DNA of 64,000 bases, from contig JAQYUZ010000001.1 in assembly GCA_033819885.1 (NCBI GenBank), positions 682,001 to 746,000 on the forward strand, given 5' to 3'. The notes beneath the pieces were generated by a model. It was given only the letters and a program-made list of their open reading frames with translations. It did not search any database and was not told the DNA's origin. The stretch is from Microbotryomycetes sp. JL201 (Eukaryota > Basidiomycota > Microbotryomycetes). Within the stretch, counting starts at the first letter, position 1, and each line of letters opens with the position of its first letter. Below are positions 1 to 11,677 of the stretch, piece after piece. Made by a program: the position numbers and the translations under genes.

Positions 1-1976
1 CGACTTCTTCTCCTTTCTCTTCGCGCTCGGCCAAGTGCTTGGCCAAAAGCTATAACAAGATGAGATATCAGACCATTAGGTAATCCGTTCGCAATGACCG
101 CAAATCGGCTCACATCCAAACCTTCGATGCCAGAAGCTTCTTCTCGGGAATGTCCGTACGCGACCGGCTGAGCGTCACTTCCCTTCATCGTCGCGACCTT
201 GCCACGCTCTCTCTTCTTGAGCATGCCAGGATTGACCTCACGGTACAACTGCAGCAAGCCTCTGGAAGCGTTCATCACGCCCTTGTCCTTTGAACTTTTG
301 TACTCGACCAGATCTTCCAACAAGTCGCGGTCCATGCACCATGGCTGCCGACGGCATATTTCGGTGATGGCATTCAAACCGGCAGCGTTGACCTCGGCAG
401 CGACACCAGAATGGACAAACTCGCCGGCCAATTTGCGAACAACGGGCGTCAACTCGTCAGGTGGAGTCAAGTCATGGACCGACTGAGCCAAGGCGACCAG
501 AATTTGCGTGATTTGCAGTTGATGGTGATGAAGGTACTTGACGATGTACGAGTAGAACCCAAGCACGTTCAACTTATGCGCGCCAGAGACTCGGCCGAAC
601 AACTGCATCATCAAAACTTTGTGTTCAAGCGTGTACGACTTGTCGTATTTGACAAGCGCAAAGTACAACTTTTCACCAAACGTCTCTGGGTCGTTGAGCA
701 ACTGCAAAGCTGAAAAGTTGGTCGCCGCCTCGTTGAGAGCAGCAGCTTTCGCTTTGCGTTTCGCATGTGCGCTGCGAATATCTCGCTTCGCTTTTCGTTC
801 TGTCGATTTGCGCTTCTTGTTGATTTCTTGCCTGTGCTTGACTTGCTCAATGTCCGGTCCGTCGTCAGAGTCGGCATCAGAGTCGAGTTGCGCCTCCTCG
901 TCGGGCGTGACGAGGAAAAAGTGCATGGCTGCCGATTGTACTTTGGTGTCGGGGTGAAAACAAGCGGACGCAACGATTGAGACGGTCTTTGAGTCGCGCC
1001 AAACACTCTTGCGCCACAATTCTGAGGCAATCTTGACTGCCCACAATGCCTCCCTCGCGCCCACAACCTTGACGTCTCCGCGGCGGGACGCTTTCACTCC
1101 GGTACCAAGTCGTTCTGCCTCGGCATCGAGTCCTTTTTCAATCATGGCAAACAGCAAGCCTTGCACGGTCCGGTTGAGCTTGTGATTTTTCGTTTTGAGG
1201 TTGGCGTGTTTAATGTCACCAATGATTGTTTTGAGGATGAAAGTACGTAGATTCGGGGACGTCGTCAATGACAAGAGCGGGAACAGAATTTTGAGCAAGC
1301 TGTGAGTAAGGAGGGCTAAGTCTTTGCGCTCGACAAATTCGTGAGCAGCAGCGAGAACGCACTCGATGCCAGATAGGACGTCGCGGCGGCGTAACAAGAC
1401 AAGGCCCTGGACCATCGTCCTGCGAGTGTCTGGCAGCAGGGTCATGCTACCTCCAGCTCCACCCGAGGCGTCTGCTGACGACGAGGACGAAGCGGCAGCG
1501 GGCGCCGAAGCCATCAACAGAGAGCTGAGCGTGGCGGGCAGGGCCTTTGTCATTGTCGGGTACAAGTGTGCTGTCTATGGAAGCGCAACATTATGCTTGT
1601 GAGTGATTGCGATCGATTTGCCACTGAGCGCTGCAGCCGGGGGTTCAAAAGGGCGCAAGGAAGGAGCGCTTACTTGGCAAATAAACGCTGTTACTTCGCG
1701 CAACTCATCCTCGTCAGCCTTTGTCTGTCCGAGGCCAAGCTGGACCACCTTGACGAGGTTTGAGAACCTGTTCCACTGGACGCCGAACTCTTCTGCGTAC
1801 GCGTCCGGCGACCGCTTGATCAGGTTCTGCAGCGAAGGCAGGGACGAAGTGATGAGTGCGCCTCGCTGTGTGCGTGCGACGTAGGCGTCTGGGGCCTGCT
1901 GCTGGCGTGAGCGCGTCGCCGACAAGTCCTTCTTGAGCTTGGGCGGCACGCGACTGCGCACATCGACGGCGGCCAT
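1..1976 (-). CDS. SDA1: SDA1-family 60S ribosome biogenesis protein (C-terminus beyond window)
   Basis: Sda1 is an essential nucleolar/nuclear factor for maturation and export of 60S pre-ribosomal subunits. Exons read 1976-1674 and 1574 to the window edge, with one 99-bp intron (GTAAGC...ATAG) between them. The N-terminal exon carries the family block LPSLQNLIKRSPDAYAEEF. Exon 2 carries the core: HSLLKILFPLL, then DIKHANLKTKNHKLNRT, then SIVASACFHP. An acidic stretch and a Lys/Arg-rich stretch follow, as in other Sda1 proteins. Open frame persists to base 1, so the gene is cut by the window, not truncated biologically. The frame stays open upstream to about 2114, but no ATG lies there; the ATG at 1976 sits just before conserved sequence and is preferred. 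It diverges from the APC10 gene. Confidence 0.93.
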
Positions 1977-2303
1977 CTGGGCAGCGTCACGACAGTCAGC
2001 AGGCGTTGAATGATATCTTTCTATCCGAGCCGAGAGCCGCTGTCTCACCTCGGACAGTCCTCGGCGCTGTGCAGCGGCCAAGGTCAAAAGTTCACGCTGA
2101 GCGTCTTCGGACAAGCTCCGCGCCGTGACGGGGAGGCATGGAACGACACACGTCTGCCCTAGAGAGCAATTGAAGTATCATCGCACTCAGGAACGCCTCT
2201 TGCAGCACTCGCCCGAAGGCCACAACGCCTCCTATACGATCGCCGAGCTCGTTGCGCTTGGTCTAGAGCCGGTGCTGTTGGGAGCGTCCCGGTCGATGAT
2301 ACG

Positions 2304-3171
2304 ATGACGGACGCGATCATGAAGGACATCAGTGAGCGAGTTGCACTCGTCATGTGCGAATGTACGGCAGGCTGACGACCTGCGACGCCCGTTCAGCGTT
2401 CCCCCACCTTCAAGACATTGGCGACTTGGCCTCATGGTCCGTCTCGAGCTCCAAACCAGGCTTTGGCGTCGAACACTTGCGCGACATCAACATGAGAACG
2501 TTGTGGCAGTGCGTGGATGCGTCACACCATGAGCTCGACATACGAAAGAGCTCACTCAACTCGCGGAATGCTTCACAGGAGCGAAGGCGCGCAGCCACAC
2601 CTGATCAACATACAATTTCATAAGAAACAATCAATCTCGGTGCGTGAGCCGGTCCGCCTTCAGCTTTGCCTCGAAGCGAGCTTATGGTCTGATCTGCCCA
2701 GCAAATATCGCTGTATGCAGATGCGGCGCTCGATGATTCGTACACGCCCCATAAGATCTCTCTCAGAGCGGGCACGTACTTTGGCGACTTGCTCGAGATT
2801 AAAAGCATAGAGCTGCAATCGCCGGCCGGGTGGCAACATTTCATGTTTTGTTCGCCAGAGGAGAAGAAGTGAGCACGATGTCAAGTGCAGGGATAGAAAA
2901 GCCATAACAAACTTCGTCCTGACATTTCGCTGCAGCACCGAACCAGTCAGGGCTCACCTGATCCAAATCGCCATTATCTCAAACCACATGAACGGCAAGG
3001 ACACGCATGTGCGAGCTGTCAAGATATTTGCACCCAAACCGTGATTGACACCTTGTTTCGTAATCCGCAACAGAATCCGCTGACTTTTACTGTTGTATCA
3101 GGTTTGCGCTCGAGGACGACTTGCTACCGTTCACGTCGGTGGCGTTCAAACAGCACGAGACCATCCGATGA
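2304..3171 (+). CDS. APC10: Anaphase-promoting complex subunit 10 (DOC domain)
   Basis: APC10/Doc1 is the substrate co-receptor of the APC/C ubiquitin ligase and helps bind D-box substrates and add processivity. Inferred exons: 2304-2331, 2397-2508, 2579-2639, 2702-2868, 2936-3040, 3102-3171, giving 180 residues, the normal size of the family. Nearly the whole product is the DOC jelly roll: [45 protein letters not shown], then [20 protein letters not shown]. The last intron starts GTGATT, an unusual donor. The first exon (28 bp, ATG at 2304) is an inference; an earlier start with another exon cannot be excluded. The stop lies only 78 bp before the likely RSM22 start, so the two genes are tightly packed in tandem. 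Confidence 0.9.
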
Positions 3172-3249
3172 GACATGCGCAGTGGCTTGGCTATAAAACT
3201 TGTCATCGTCACCTCTGAATGTTGTAAAATGTGCAATGTCCGCATCGCA

Positions 3250-5248
3250 ATGATTTCTTCTCACCACAAAATGCTCGCTCGGACCTCGCGTCGCGCGCAA
3301 GCGGTCCTTACCAGAGGATACCGCGCAGACCCGCTCACTCGACTTGAATTGGATATTTTGGCTTCTCAGGCAGGCGAGCACGATCCACCTGTGCCGCGTC
3401 CTAGCGTGACAAAGTCGGCCGAGGCGATTCGCGGAGAGTCTTTGCGAGGCGACGTGCAACTGCCGCGAGAGCTTCAAGACGTTGTAGAAAAGGCTATACA
3501 AGGTCAGACCGCTGTGCCACACCCGAGACCGTCGTGTCTTCTTGCTTCCTGGTGTTTCAAATCACTGATTCTCCCTGGGCGCTTGCCATGCTGCAGCCGT
3601 GGAGAACAAAGACCAGATCAGGCAACATGCCCTCGCATTGTATGCTCACCTCAGGTCGACGTCTGGCGTCCAGCCTAGAGGTGGTGGATCATCGCAACCT
3701 CTGAAAGCTCAGGCCTCTCCGACGTACGACGGACCGACCTCACTGGCATTTCTCGCCGGCCTGATGCCTTCGATCTATGGTGCAACATTGCACGCCCTGA
3801 CATCAACGAGATCTCGTCTGAAGCTGCTCGCTCGCGATGGGCACGAGTGGATACCCGAACGTATCATTGACTTTGGTTGTGGCACTGCGAGCGCTGCTTG
3901 GGCTTTCGACCTTGTCTGGCCCGAGCTCGCTTCAAAAGAGTACGTCGGACTCGATTCGTCGAGAAGCATGGTAGAGCTGGGCAGTTCAATCATTGGCGCG
4001 CTACCTCAACGCGTCTTCAACGATGGCGTGAGCCCTTTGAGCAAGTCTTCAATCCAAGCCAGAGTCCATCAGCTCGTACTTCCGGCATCTCGGCAGTCCA
4101 TGGGCAAGCTACATATCTCGACATCTGTCAAAGATGATCAAAGTGGATTGAATCGGTCCAAGAGGACCATCGCCATTGCCTCGTTCTCACTGTCCGATGT
4201 GGCCAGTCGCGAAAAACGCAAAGAGCTACTCAGAAACATGTGGGACAGCGGTGCTCATGTCGTTGTCATTGTCGATCGTGGCACGCCGGCTGGTAGTCGC
4301 ATGGTGATTGAGGCCAGAGAACAGCTGCTCATGTTTGGGAGGCGAAGCATGTCGGCAGCAGATGAATTCGGTACGAACCCAGATGGGCCTTACCCAGGGT
4401 CGTTCGTGCTTGCTCCTGTGAGTGCTTTGATTCTCATAGACCTGACAAGCTCTGACGGTTCATCGACGCAGTGCCCACATGACGGCAAATGTCCGCTGCA
4501 CCACTCGACAAAGGCATTTTGTCACTTCTCGCAGCGTGGTCAGTGTCTTGCTTCTGACGCTGCAACGGATTTCTGCTAATTCGGCTTTGGGTGCAGTTCA
4601 ATCGCCGAGCTTCCTTCGACAGACAAAGCACACCACTCGAGGAGAAGAAGACGCCAAATTTTCTTACGTCGTAATTCAACGAGGCCAACGTCCCTCTAGT
4701 GAGCCGCTTGAAGCGGTCGAGATTGTGGACGGCGACGAGACCGTGTCGCTCGAGCCGACGATGCCACCGCCACAAGTGTCGCAAGCGACAGAGGATGAAA
4801 TTTCTTGGCCACGACTTGTTGCTCCTCCTCTGAAACGGTCTGGTCATGTCATTCTGGAAGTATGCACGTCCGGTGGTGAGTGATCTGCCTGCGCGAATTG
4901 GTCATGTAGAGGCTAACTCAACTCGCAGGCCAACTCGAACGCCACACAATCCCAAAAAGTCAAGGGCGACAGCCGTACTATGACGCTCGCAAAGTCGCAT
5001 GGGGCGATACATTTCCTCACGCACCCAAGAATGGTCCTCAACTTTCACCCTCCGTCACAAAGAATCAAATATTTGAACAAGCACAGCCTGACGACAAGTT
5101 TGGAAAAGGCAGGAGTAAATTGAGGCAAAAGAAGATTGACAGGAGAGCGCTTGGCCGACACTTGGATGATGCAAAGGCCAACGGGTCTGGTGTGAAAGAG
5201 TTTCAATTAGACTTTGGCTCGGACGGTAAATTGCACGTGACCGAATAG
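3250..5248 (+). CDS. RSM22: RSM22/METTL17-type mitochondrial small-subunit assembly factor
   Basis: Members of this family are methyltransferase-like mitochondrial proteins that bind the small ribosomal subunit during assembly. Exons: 3250-3502, 3597-4417, 4472-4538, 4597-4875, 4929-5248 (579 residues). The start is basic (MLARTSRRAQAVLTRGYR from the ATG at 3271), fitting a mitochondrial presequence; the ATG at 3250 is used here but 3271 is equally plausible, and another in-frame ATG exists at 3175. The methyltransferase fold shows IIDFGCGTASAAWAF followed by YVGLDSSRSM. The family's cysteine motif CPHDGKCPL...FCHFSQR is present; it is encoded by a small 67-bp exon. This motif binds an iron-sulfur cluster or metal in characterised relatives. 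The C-terminal tail is Lys/Arg-rich. Confidence 0.9.
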
Positions 5249-5366
5249 ATATCTGCATTGTCAAGGGATTCGCAGGTTTGCGCATGCAATACGATAAAAG
5301 TTGTTGTCTTGCAAGTTTCCAACGAATGACATGGGCGGACGCGCTCAAGACTCTTTCGCCGCAACC

Positions 5367-5760
5367 ATGTCGACGGCCGCCGCCCCATCGACTGACCAAT
5401 TTGACGCGGCCACGCAGGTCAGACATGCTGGTAGTATATTCAGTTGAGCGAGCTGACGTTCGACATCGCATACAGCGCGAATTGCAGCAGTTTCTCGAGC
5501 AAGAGCAAGCAAAGGCGAGGCTGCAAACGAGCATCCACACGTTTACCGACATGTGCTGGGACAAGTGCGTGCAGCTTTTCCCGATGACGAATGTCTCGAA
5601 AGCACCAGCTGACAAGGTTTCGGACAGGTGCGTAACGGGCACACCAGGCGCGCGCTTTTCAAAGAGCGAGGGCAACTGCTTGATCAACTGCGTCGATAGG
5701 TTCCTTGATACGAGCTTGTTCATTGTCAAAAACCTGGAAGAGAGAAGGGGAGGCATGTAG
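5367..5760 (+). CDS. TIM8: Small Tim chaperone of the intermembrane space, TIM8-like
   Basis: Tim8 pairs with Tim13 to escort hydrophobic precursors across the mitochondrial intermembrane space. Exons 5367-5417, 5476-5564 and 5628-5760 give 90 residues, the usual length. The twin CX3C signature is complete: CWDKC, fifteen residues, CLINC, then VDRFLDTSLFIV, the family's second helix. The second intron is 63 bp, a multiple of three and without stops, so an unspliced reading stays open; splicing it out restores the normal spacing between the Cys pairs. The start ATG at 5367 gives MSTAAAPSTDQFDAATQ, joined to RELQQFLEQEQAKA. Tim13 is the closest alternative, but FTDMCWDKC and VDRFLDTS fit Tim8 better. 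Confidence 0.87.
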
Positions 5761-6031
5761 AATCGTTTGTCAATCTCTGTGAGGCGACCAATCTCGCCAC
5801 GTGTATATTTGCGGTTCCAGCATGTTGCATAGAAGCCAACGTGATGACTATTTGATGCGCCGCTGTTCCTGGCGTTGTTCCATGGCAGACTGAGCGGTTG
5901 GCAGGTCTGCTGAGGCTAGTGGCGAAAGCAAAAGAAATTGCACGGAAACTGTGGACCTGTGAGGCCCACATGGCGGATATTGATCAATCGCATGTGTATA
6001 GAATCGATACGCATGCGGTTGTCCGGTCAGA

Positions 6032-7371
6032 ATGCGTGCACGGTCCGTCCGAAGCTCCTGTCGATCAGTGCCCCGCGGACTTGGTCTGTTCCTGGCTAGC
6101 AAGTCCGAACGCGCCTTGGTTATACCACTTCCAGCCTCAAAGACATTCCTGGCTGACAGCTGGCTTGATCGAGCGTTTGTGCCTCGATACGGACGACCTT
6201 CTCTAGATTTGCCAGCACGGCCGGATTGGAAACGAGGTGTGATTAGCGCTCACAAGGCGACTGGCACCATGATTGCCACTCAAACTCCAATGAACAGCCA
6301 CACCAACCAGAAGAAGCGCGTTCTGCGACACCACAAACCGAGAACTCCGCGACAGCCAGAGTACTTGCCCTTGCCAGGTCATCTCGCCAAGCTCATCATT
6401 CAGTCTTTTTTGATCCCATCAACGAGTCGTAGAAATGCGTCATCGCGTCATTTGAGACCGTACAGACGTAGCCCGCTCGTGCTTTCGACGTACGACAACG
6501 CCTTCGTCCAAGAAGTGAGGCAGGTCGAATCTCGGATGCCCGTGCCAAGCATGAGATACGTGTCTCGTCAAACAATGCGCGGCAGGTCCGAAACTCGATC
6601 GTTCAGAGATTCGCCGGGCCTGGGACTGAGAGGCATCGAGTTTGGTGGCCTGGACACTGCCGGAACGAGAATGGCGATGGAAGAGATGGCGATGAGATGC
6701 ACTGAAGCAAAGTTGTGGGAAAAGCTGCAGAGGGCGAGAATAGGAGACAAGATGGGTCTAACGCCCGGAAGGGAGCTGAGATTGTGGGCGATGATTAACA
6801 GGTTGCGGGTGCACGGTGAGCAGATGAATGCATCGGAGGACCGCCGGGTCATGTTGGACTGATCTCGGACCTATGCCTTACAGATCGAATCCGAGGTTTC
6901 ACGCGCTGTCAGAACTCGGCGACCTCCGGTGCGCGTCCACAATCTGTAACGCCAGGGCCCGAATACGATCACTTTCCTTCATTAGAGCGAAAGGCACCGA
7001 TCGAGCTCCCAGCTCTCGAGCTCCCAGCTCTTGAGAAACACGACGAGGATGCTGTGGCAAAGAATTCCAGCTCAAGCCAAGTTCCAGTTCAGAAACCTGC
7101 CCCGGCGGTCCTTGGTAACTTGAGCAATATCCATACTTGCCAGCGCGGTCGACAAGCATCCCTTTGCAAGGTGGACGTCATATCCCAAACCTCACCGAGG
7201 CGGGAGCATCAGGAGCCTGTGCATGCGCCATCCGCCTCCACCAAAGCTCCTCCGGACCCCATTTCACACAAGCACTGGCAAGTGCATGCAGCGTTCGTAA
7301 GAGAGCCTAGAAAGTATTTTGGAGGCTTTGCGCCACCAAGCCGACCCACGAAGGCGCTGCTTAGTCTGTAG
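6032..7371 (+). CDS. Unrecognised protein, possibly mitochondrial
   Basis: I do not recognise the family. Two exons (6032-6815 and 6884-7371) joined by a 68-bp GTGAGC...CTTACAG intron with a GGACTGATC branch site give a 423-residue product with one consistent frame. The first 40 residues are rich in Arg and Ser with few acids (MRARSVRSSCRSVPRG), which suggests but does not prove mitochondrial import. The middle is very basic. Around residues 215-265 is an ordered-looking stretch with ETRSFRDSPGLGLRG, MRCTEAKLWEKLQRARIGDK and RLWAMINRLRVH. Exon 2 includes a short tandem repeat giving IELPALELPALE. It lies 271 bp after TIM8 on the same strand. Without ignoring the intron, reading past 6815 would stop at 6862. 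Confidence 0.6.
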
Positions 7372-7798
7372 AAACCCTCATGCGAAGTACTTATGACGTA
7401 CACGAAGTGAATCTCTTGAAAAGCTGATACTGTGAACGACCCACAAAGACATCCTCAAATCGGCAGTGACCTAATTGAGAACCGCTGCTGCGGTCAATCG
7501 GTAAGCACCTTGCTCGACTGCGCGTGCTGGTCTTCCGCCTCGCACTGCTGTCACGCAGCCAGCCGCCTACAAGAACAGCACGACCGTCCCGGCGCTCCAC
7601 ACAATATCTTCGCGCAGAGTCAACTTGGGCCGTCGCCTCGTCTGAACGCACGGTCACTGGGATTTACAGTCGCAACACTGCACGAGCCCAATTAGCTTAC
7701 AAAATTGGCTCAAAGCTTGCTTGCACGCACTGCTTTGCCGCTCAAAGGACGACGTTTGCGGAGCGCGTGCGCGCTCTGTCAATAGACGCTACCAAACA
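7372..7798. other. Intergenic, no gene seen
   Basis: These 427 bp separate two genes on the same strand. Short open frames exist on both strands but show no codon pattern, splice logic or family motif. The stretch presumably holds the 3' UTR of the upstream gene and the promoter of the WD40 gene. Confidence 0.5.
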
Positions 7799-10621
7799 AT
7801 GCAAGATGCGCCTGAACAGCCGCATCCACACAGCATGATGACGTCGGACGAGGTTGACTGGCTTGTATACTCGTACCTGGTGGAGAGTGGTGAGTCGCAC
7901 GAGCACCTTCGCTACATTCCTCCGAGGTCGCCGGGCGCGCTCGTCACTGCCGCGCGAATCTTCAGACCAGAGATGACGCACATGCTGCGCCAGTCCTGAG
8001 ACATCAAACCTAATCCTTGCTGTACTGGCAATGCCCGACTATTCGCCCCGCGCGAGCCACGACTGGCCTTCAAGGCACTGGCATGTCCTCGGTGCAGCTT
8101 ACCAATGCCTTCGCACCGTTTTTGACAGGATATACGCATACTTCGTTTTCTCTGCTTCACGAGAGCGCATTATCCGGCCCGTCGACCTCGTCAGCGCCCG
8201 TCACCGGTCGGCGAACGCAGCCCAACCCCGTCATGAATGCTCCAGTACCTCCAGGTCATCTCGTGCGAATCCTACAAAAAGGCCTTTTGTACTTGGAAGC
8301 CGAGGCGCGCTTCAGAGGGGTTCGTCAATCCTGATGAGGAATCTCGCAGAGAAATGTCGGATACTAATCCGTTCGCAAATCGTTGACAGGATCCTCCGGA
8401 ACATAAACCGCGATTGGTTGGTTACGCTATTCCGAACGCTCTGCCACTTCCGCCTTTGCCCAAGAAGGTCGAAGAAGACGGCGAGCTGGCGTCTCCAGCA
8501 CCCGAAGAACCTGCACAAGCTCCAGAACGACCAAAGTCTAGCAAAGGCAAGGGCAAAGAGAAAGACAAAGACAGAGAGACGGCCACCTCCTCCAAACGGA
8601 AAGGAAGTGACCGAGAAGACGGCGCAGGCGAAGGAAAGAGGGCCCGGACGCAAAGTCATGATAGGCGAAAGTCGACTGCGAATGGCGTCGATGCGATGGA
8701 CGTCGACAAGGAGATAACAAGTGCCTCATCTGCAAAGGCGACAAAATCGACTTCGAATGGCAAACGGAGCGCCTCGCCCGTCGTTCGACCAAACTCGCCT
8801 GCTGCAAGCAGGAAGGTTAAGGCGACTGCAGAGTCGCAAAGCACAGCAAGTGCCGCCTCGTCAACGTCTGCCTTGGCAACGAAGTCTGGTATGAAGGGCA
8901 ACGGAGAACGGAGGTCGTCCGACACGAAGAAGGCGCAAGAGATCGCTCGGGTCAAGCAAGAAGAAGGAGAAGCGGCTACTACAGAGGAGAAGAGTATACG
9001 GTCAAAGGGACCAGATGCACCCGTTGCGTCGGTCGACATGAGCACGGTGGAGCAGGTGGCAATCGAAGATGGTCAGGTCATCACGCTGAAAGGCCACACA
9101 ATTCCTGTGAGCTTGATGGAGCAGCTTCATAAATCAAGACTGACGCATGGTACGTCACATAGAAAGTTCAGCCTTGTGCGTGGAATCCGAAAGTGCCGGC
9201 AATGTTGGCGACAGGCGGCGGTGACTCGACAGCGCGAATATGGAACTGCCCAACGACTTGGACGAAGGGCAAAGGCGAAGGTCAGGCTGTAACGGATCAC
9301 ATTGTGTGCAAGCACCAATCTGCACAACGAAGAGCGGACGTTGCTGCTGTCGCTTGGGATGTAAATTGCTCTGGGCGTAGCTTTCGCAGAGGTGTGTACT
9401 GACAAACTTTGCGCGTGACAGCCGTTTGGTTCTTTGCTGGCGACCGGAAGCGAGGACGGTATCGCTCGAATCTGGACGTAAGTGTTTCGACTCGACTTGT
9501 CCGTCCTGGAGATCGCTGACATGCTCTGTCCGTCCGGACAGTCCTTCTGGGGACCTCCATCTCGTGTTGTCGATGCATCAGCGGTCCATCTTTTCGCTCA
9601 AGTGGAACAGCGCCGGAACCATGCTTCTGACCGGGTCACTCGACTCGACCGTGTGCCTATGGGAGTTGAACAATGGACGGGTCAAGCAGCAGTGGTCCAC
9701 ACACAGCGACTCTGTGCTCGACGTAGACTGGCACGGCGATGACCAGACATTTGCTAGCGCTTCTATGGACAAGTCAGTGCATCGTGAGTGTAGCTACGCC
9801 ATGCCAAAGCGCAAGCTGTCTCAACTGACATTTGCGAGATAGTGATTTCAATCTCTCGCCCGACGCCGGTACATCGCTTCAAGGGCCACCGCGACGAGGT
9901 CAACATGGTCAAATTCTCGCCTTGCGGGACGTTGCTCGCGTCTGCATCGGATGATCACACCGCGCGCGTCTGGTCATTGCACAACATTTCTGGTTTCGAC
10001 ATCGAGGGCCGACTGACGTCCCGCGACGAAGGCAGGTTGATTGACGATGAAGAACAAGGCGGGTATTTTGCTCTCGAGGGTCATACGAGTGATGTGCATT
10101 CTGTGGCGTGGGCGCCCCTGGCAAAGGGTTCACCTCGAGTGTTGGCCTCGTGAGCTTGCATGCGGCGCGTGTTGTCAGTTTGACCGGGGAGGGTGGCTGA
10201 TTGTGCGCTTGCTTGGCCAGTGCTTCATTCGATCATACGGCAAGGTTGTGGAATGCCGACGACGGCTCGTGTTTGCAAGTATTGGCGCAACATTCCGACT
10301 TTGTGTACTCTATCTCTTTCTCGCCTGGTGCAGGCGCCTACCTCGCCACGGGGTCCAACGATGGCAAGATGGACATCTGGCGCGTCAAAGTGAGTTTCGC
10401 CTGATTGTTATCCTTGTCCACCGATGGAGAAGCTGATGAAAGCTGGACAGGATCGGAAACTCGTCATGGAATATGAACACTCTGGTCCGATTTACGAACT
10501 CGCTTGGCATCCGAACGGCACTCAACTAGCCGTGTGTGGACGGGCCGAGGATGTTGCGTGCGTCGGTTTTGACGCTGTGGCCATGGTGGTGCGAGAAAGC
10601 GAGGCCGCGGCGTCGACCTAA
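7799..10621 (+). CDS. TBL1/SIF2-type LisH-WD40 corepressor subunit
   Basis: Proteins of this type (yeast Sif2, animal TBL1/TBLR1) are scaffold subunits of Set3C or NCoR/SMRT histone deacetylase complexes. Nine exons (7799-7889, 8129-8319, 8390-9106, 9163-9360, 9422-9477, 9542-9783, 9843-10149, 10221-10389, 10451-10621) give 713 residues. An N-terminal LisH motif spans the first intron: VDWLVYSYLVESG then YTHTSFSLLHESAL, followed by VRILQKGLLYLEAEARFRG, as in TBL1. Residues of roughly 110-320 are a long charged, Lys/Ser-rich linker, longer than in animals. The rest is a WD40 propeller, with GGGDSTARIW, GSEDGIARIW, GSLDSTVCLW, SDDHTARVW, SFDHTARLW and GSNDGKMDIW blades. The first intron (239 bp) is unusually long for this window. 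The exact C-terminus after the last blade is less certain. Confidence 0.88.
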
Positions 10622-11677
10622 ATCGAAAGCGGGCGAGAACCAAAGTCTGTGCTGTCTATACCTCAAAGAATGGCTGTATGATATTGCTGGTTTGCTGTAC
10701 TCGATTGTAATGGCAGTCTTGTTGTGCTTGGCGTTGTGGCCCGAGATTGCGAAAGGGGTGCACAGGACCACGATTGAGAGATGCCTGTCTGTCGTGTGTA
10801 TGATTTCATCTTGGATGTCGCCCGTGCACCCGTTGAGTGCATGTGCCGATGTTTGCCCGACGGTGTGGATCGCGCCAAGCCAAAGTGATCGCTCTGACGC
10901 GGTCCGAGCGCCAGACGTTCGGCGTGGGATATCACCGCCTGCGAGGCACTCTTGCTCTCGAGTTTCAGCATCGGCAGCTGGTTGCTTGCTTGACGCGCCA
11001 AGCCTTGTCGCTGTCATTGCCGCGCCGGCGTCTGTGTGGCTTAACGCAGCTCAGGAGCCGAGCGTGGTCCGACGAGGCTCCTGTTCGTCCACTGCGCCCC
11101 GCCCGTGCAAGATCCGACGCGCCTCTGTCGCCGCGCGGGAACGGCACACGGACAGCTGACACGTACACTTGCTCGTCTGGCTACAGTCGGCGGCTGCAGC
11201 AGCGACTCGGCGATTGCTGTCGGCGTGCGCGCACAAGACACTCGACTGGCCGCCCCCAACTCGTCCCACCACGATCGCTCCAGCCAGACTTGACGATACC
11301 TGCAGGAACAAGATCAAACAGCAAAGAACCGACTCGAAGGACGGCGCAGGATGCTCGTGCACAGCGTGTCGCAGCATGAGCACGCGTTGACCGACGCGGC
11401 CGCCGCTCTGCGCTCAAACTCTCACCAGCATCAAGAACTGCTCAGGACAGACGCGGCAGGAACAAAGGGCCTCGCTCACGAGGACAGGCCCCTCGATGCC
11501 GTCAACAGGGTCAGTCCTGCTCGCACACCGCACCGGTCCGGTCGTCCCACTTTTTTGGACGACGATTCGGCGCATTGGGACTGCGAAACTCGATGAGAAT
11601 CCATGTCGAGCGTGCTGACACCTCTTTTGTGTGCTCTGTATATCACTCAACACCCGCAGCATTCGCGCCAAGTCGAC
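10622..11677. other. 1.06-kb intergenic stretch, no gene recognised
   Basis: This is one of the larger gaps in the window. Both strands carry overlapping open frames of 60-180 codons rich in Arg, Ser, Ala and Cys, the composition expected from random GC-rich sequence. I found no chain of exons with consistent phase and no motif. It probably contains the WD40 gene's 3' UTR and a long leader or promoter of the Ser-rich gene; a noncoding transcript is possible but unsupported. Confidence 0.45.

Noticed and set aside
1977-2114. Upstream extension of SDA1 as an extra exon
   Set aside because: The frame is open and a 72-bp in-frame intron can be drawn, but no ATG exists there (only TTG), while the ATG at 1976 precedes the conserved start.
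5565-5627. Unspliced TIM8 reading with 21 extra residues between the Cys pairs
   Set aside because: Frame is open by chance because the intron is 63 bp; removing it restores the normal 15-residue spacing and splice signals are good.
11041-11600. Repeated Arg/Ser-rich frames on both strands taken as a gene
   Set aside because: Composition expected from GC-rich noncoding DNA; frames overlap each other on both strands without splice sites in phase.
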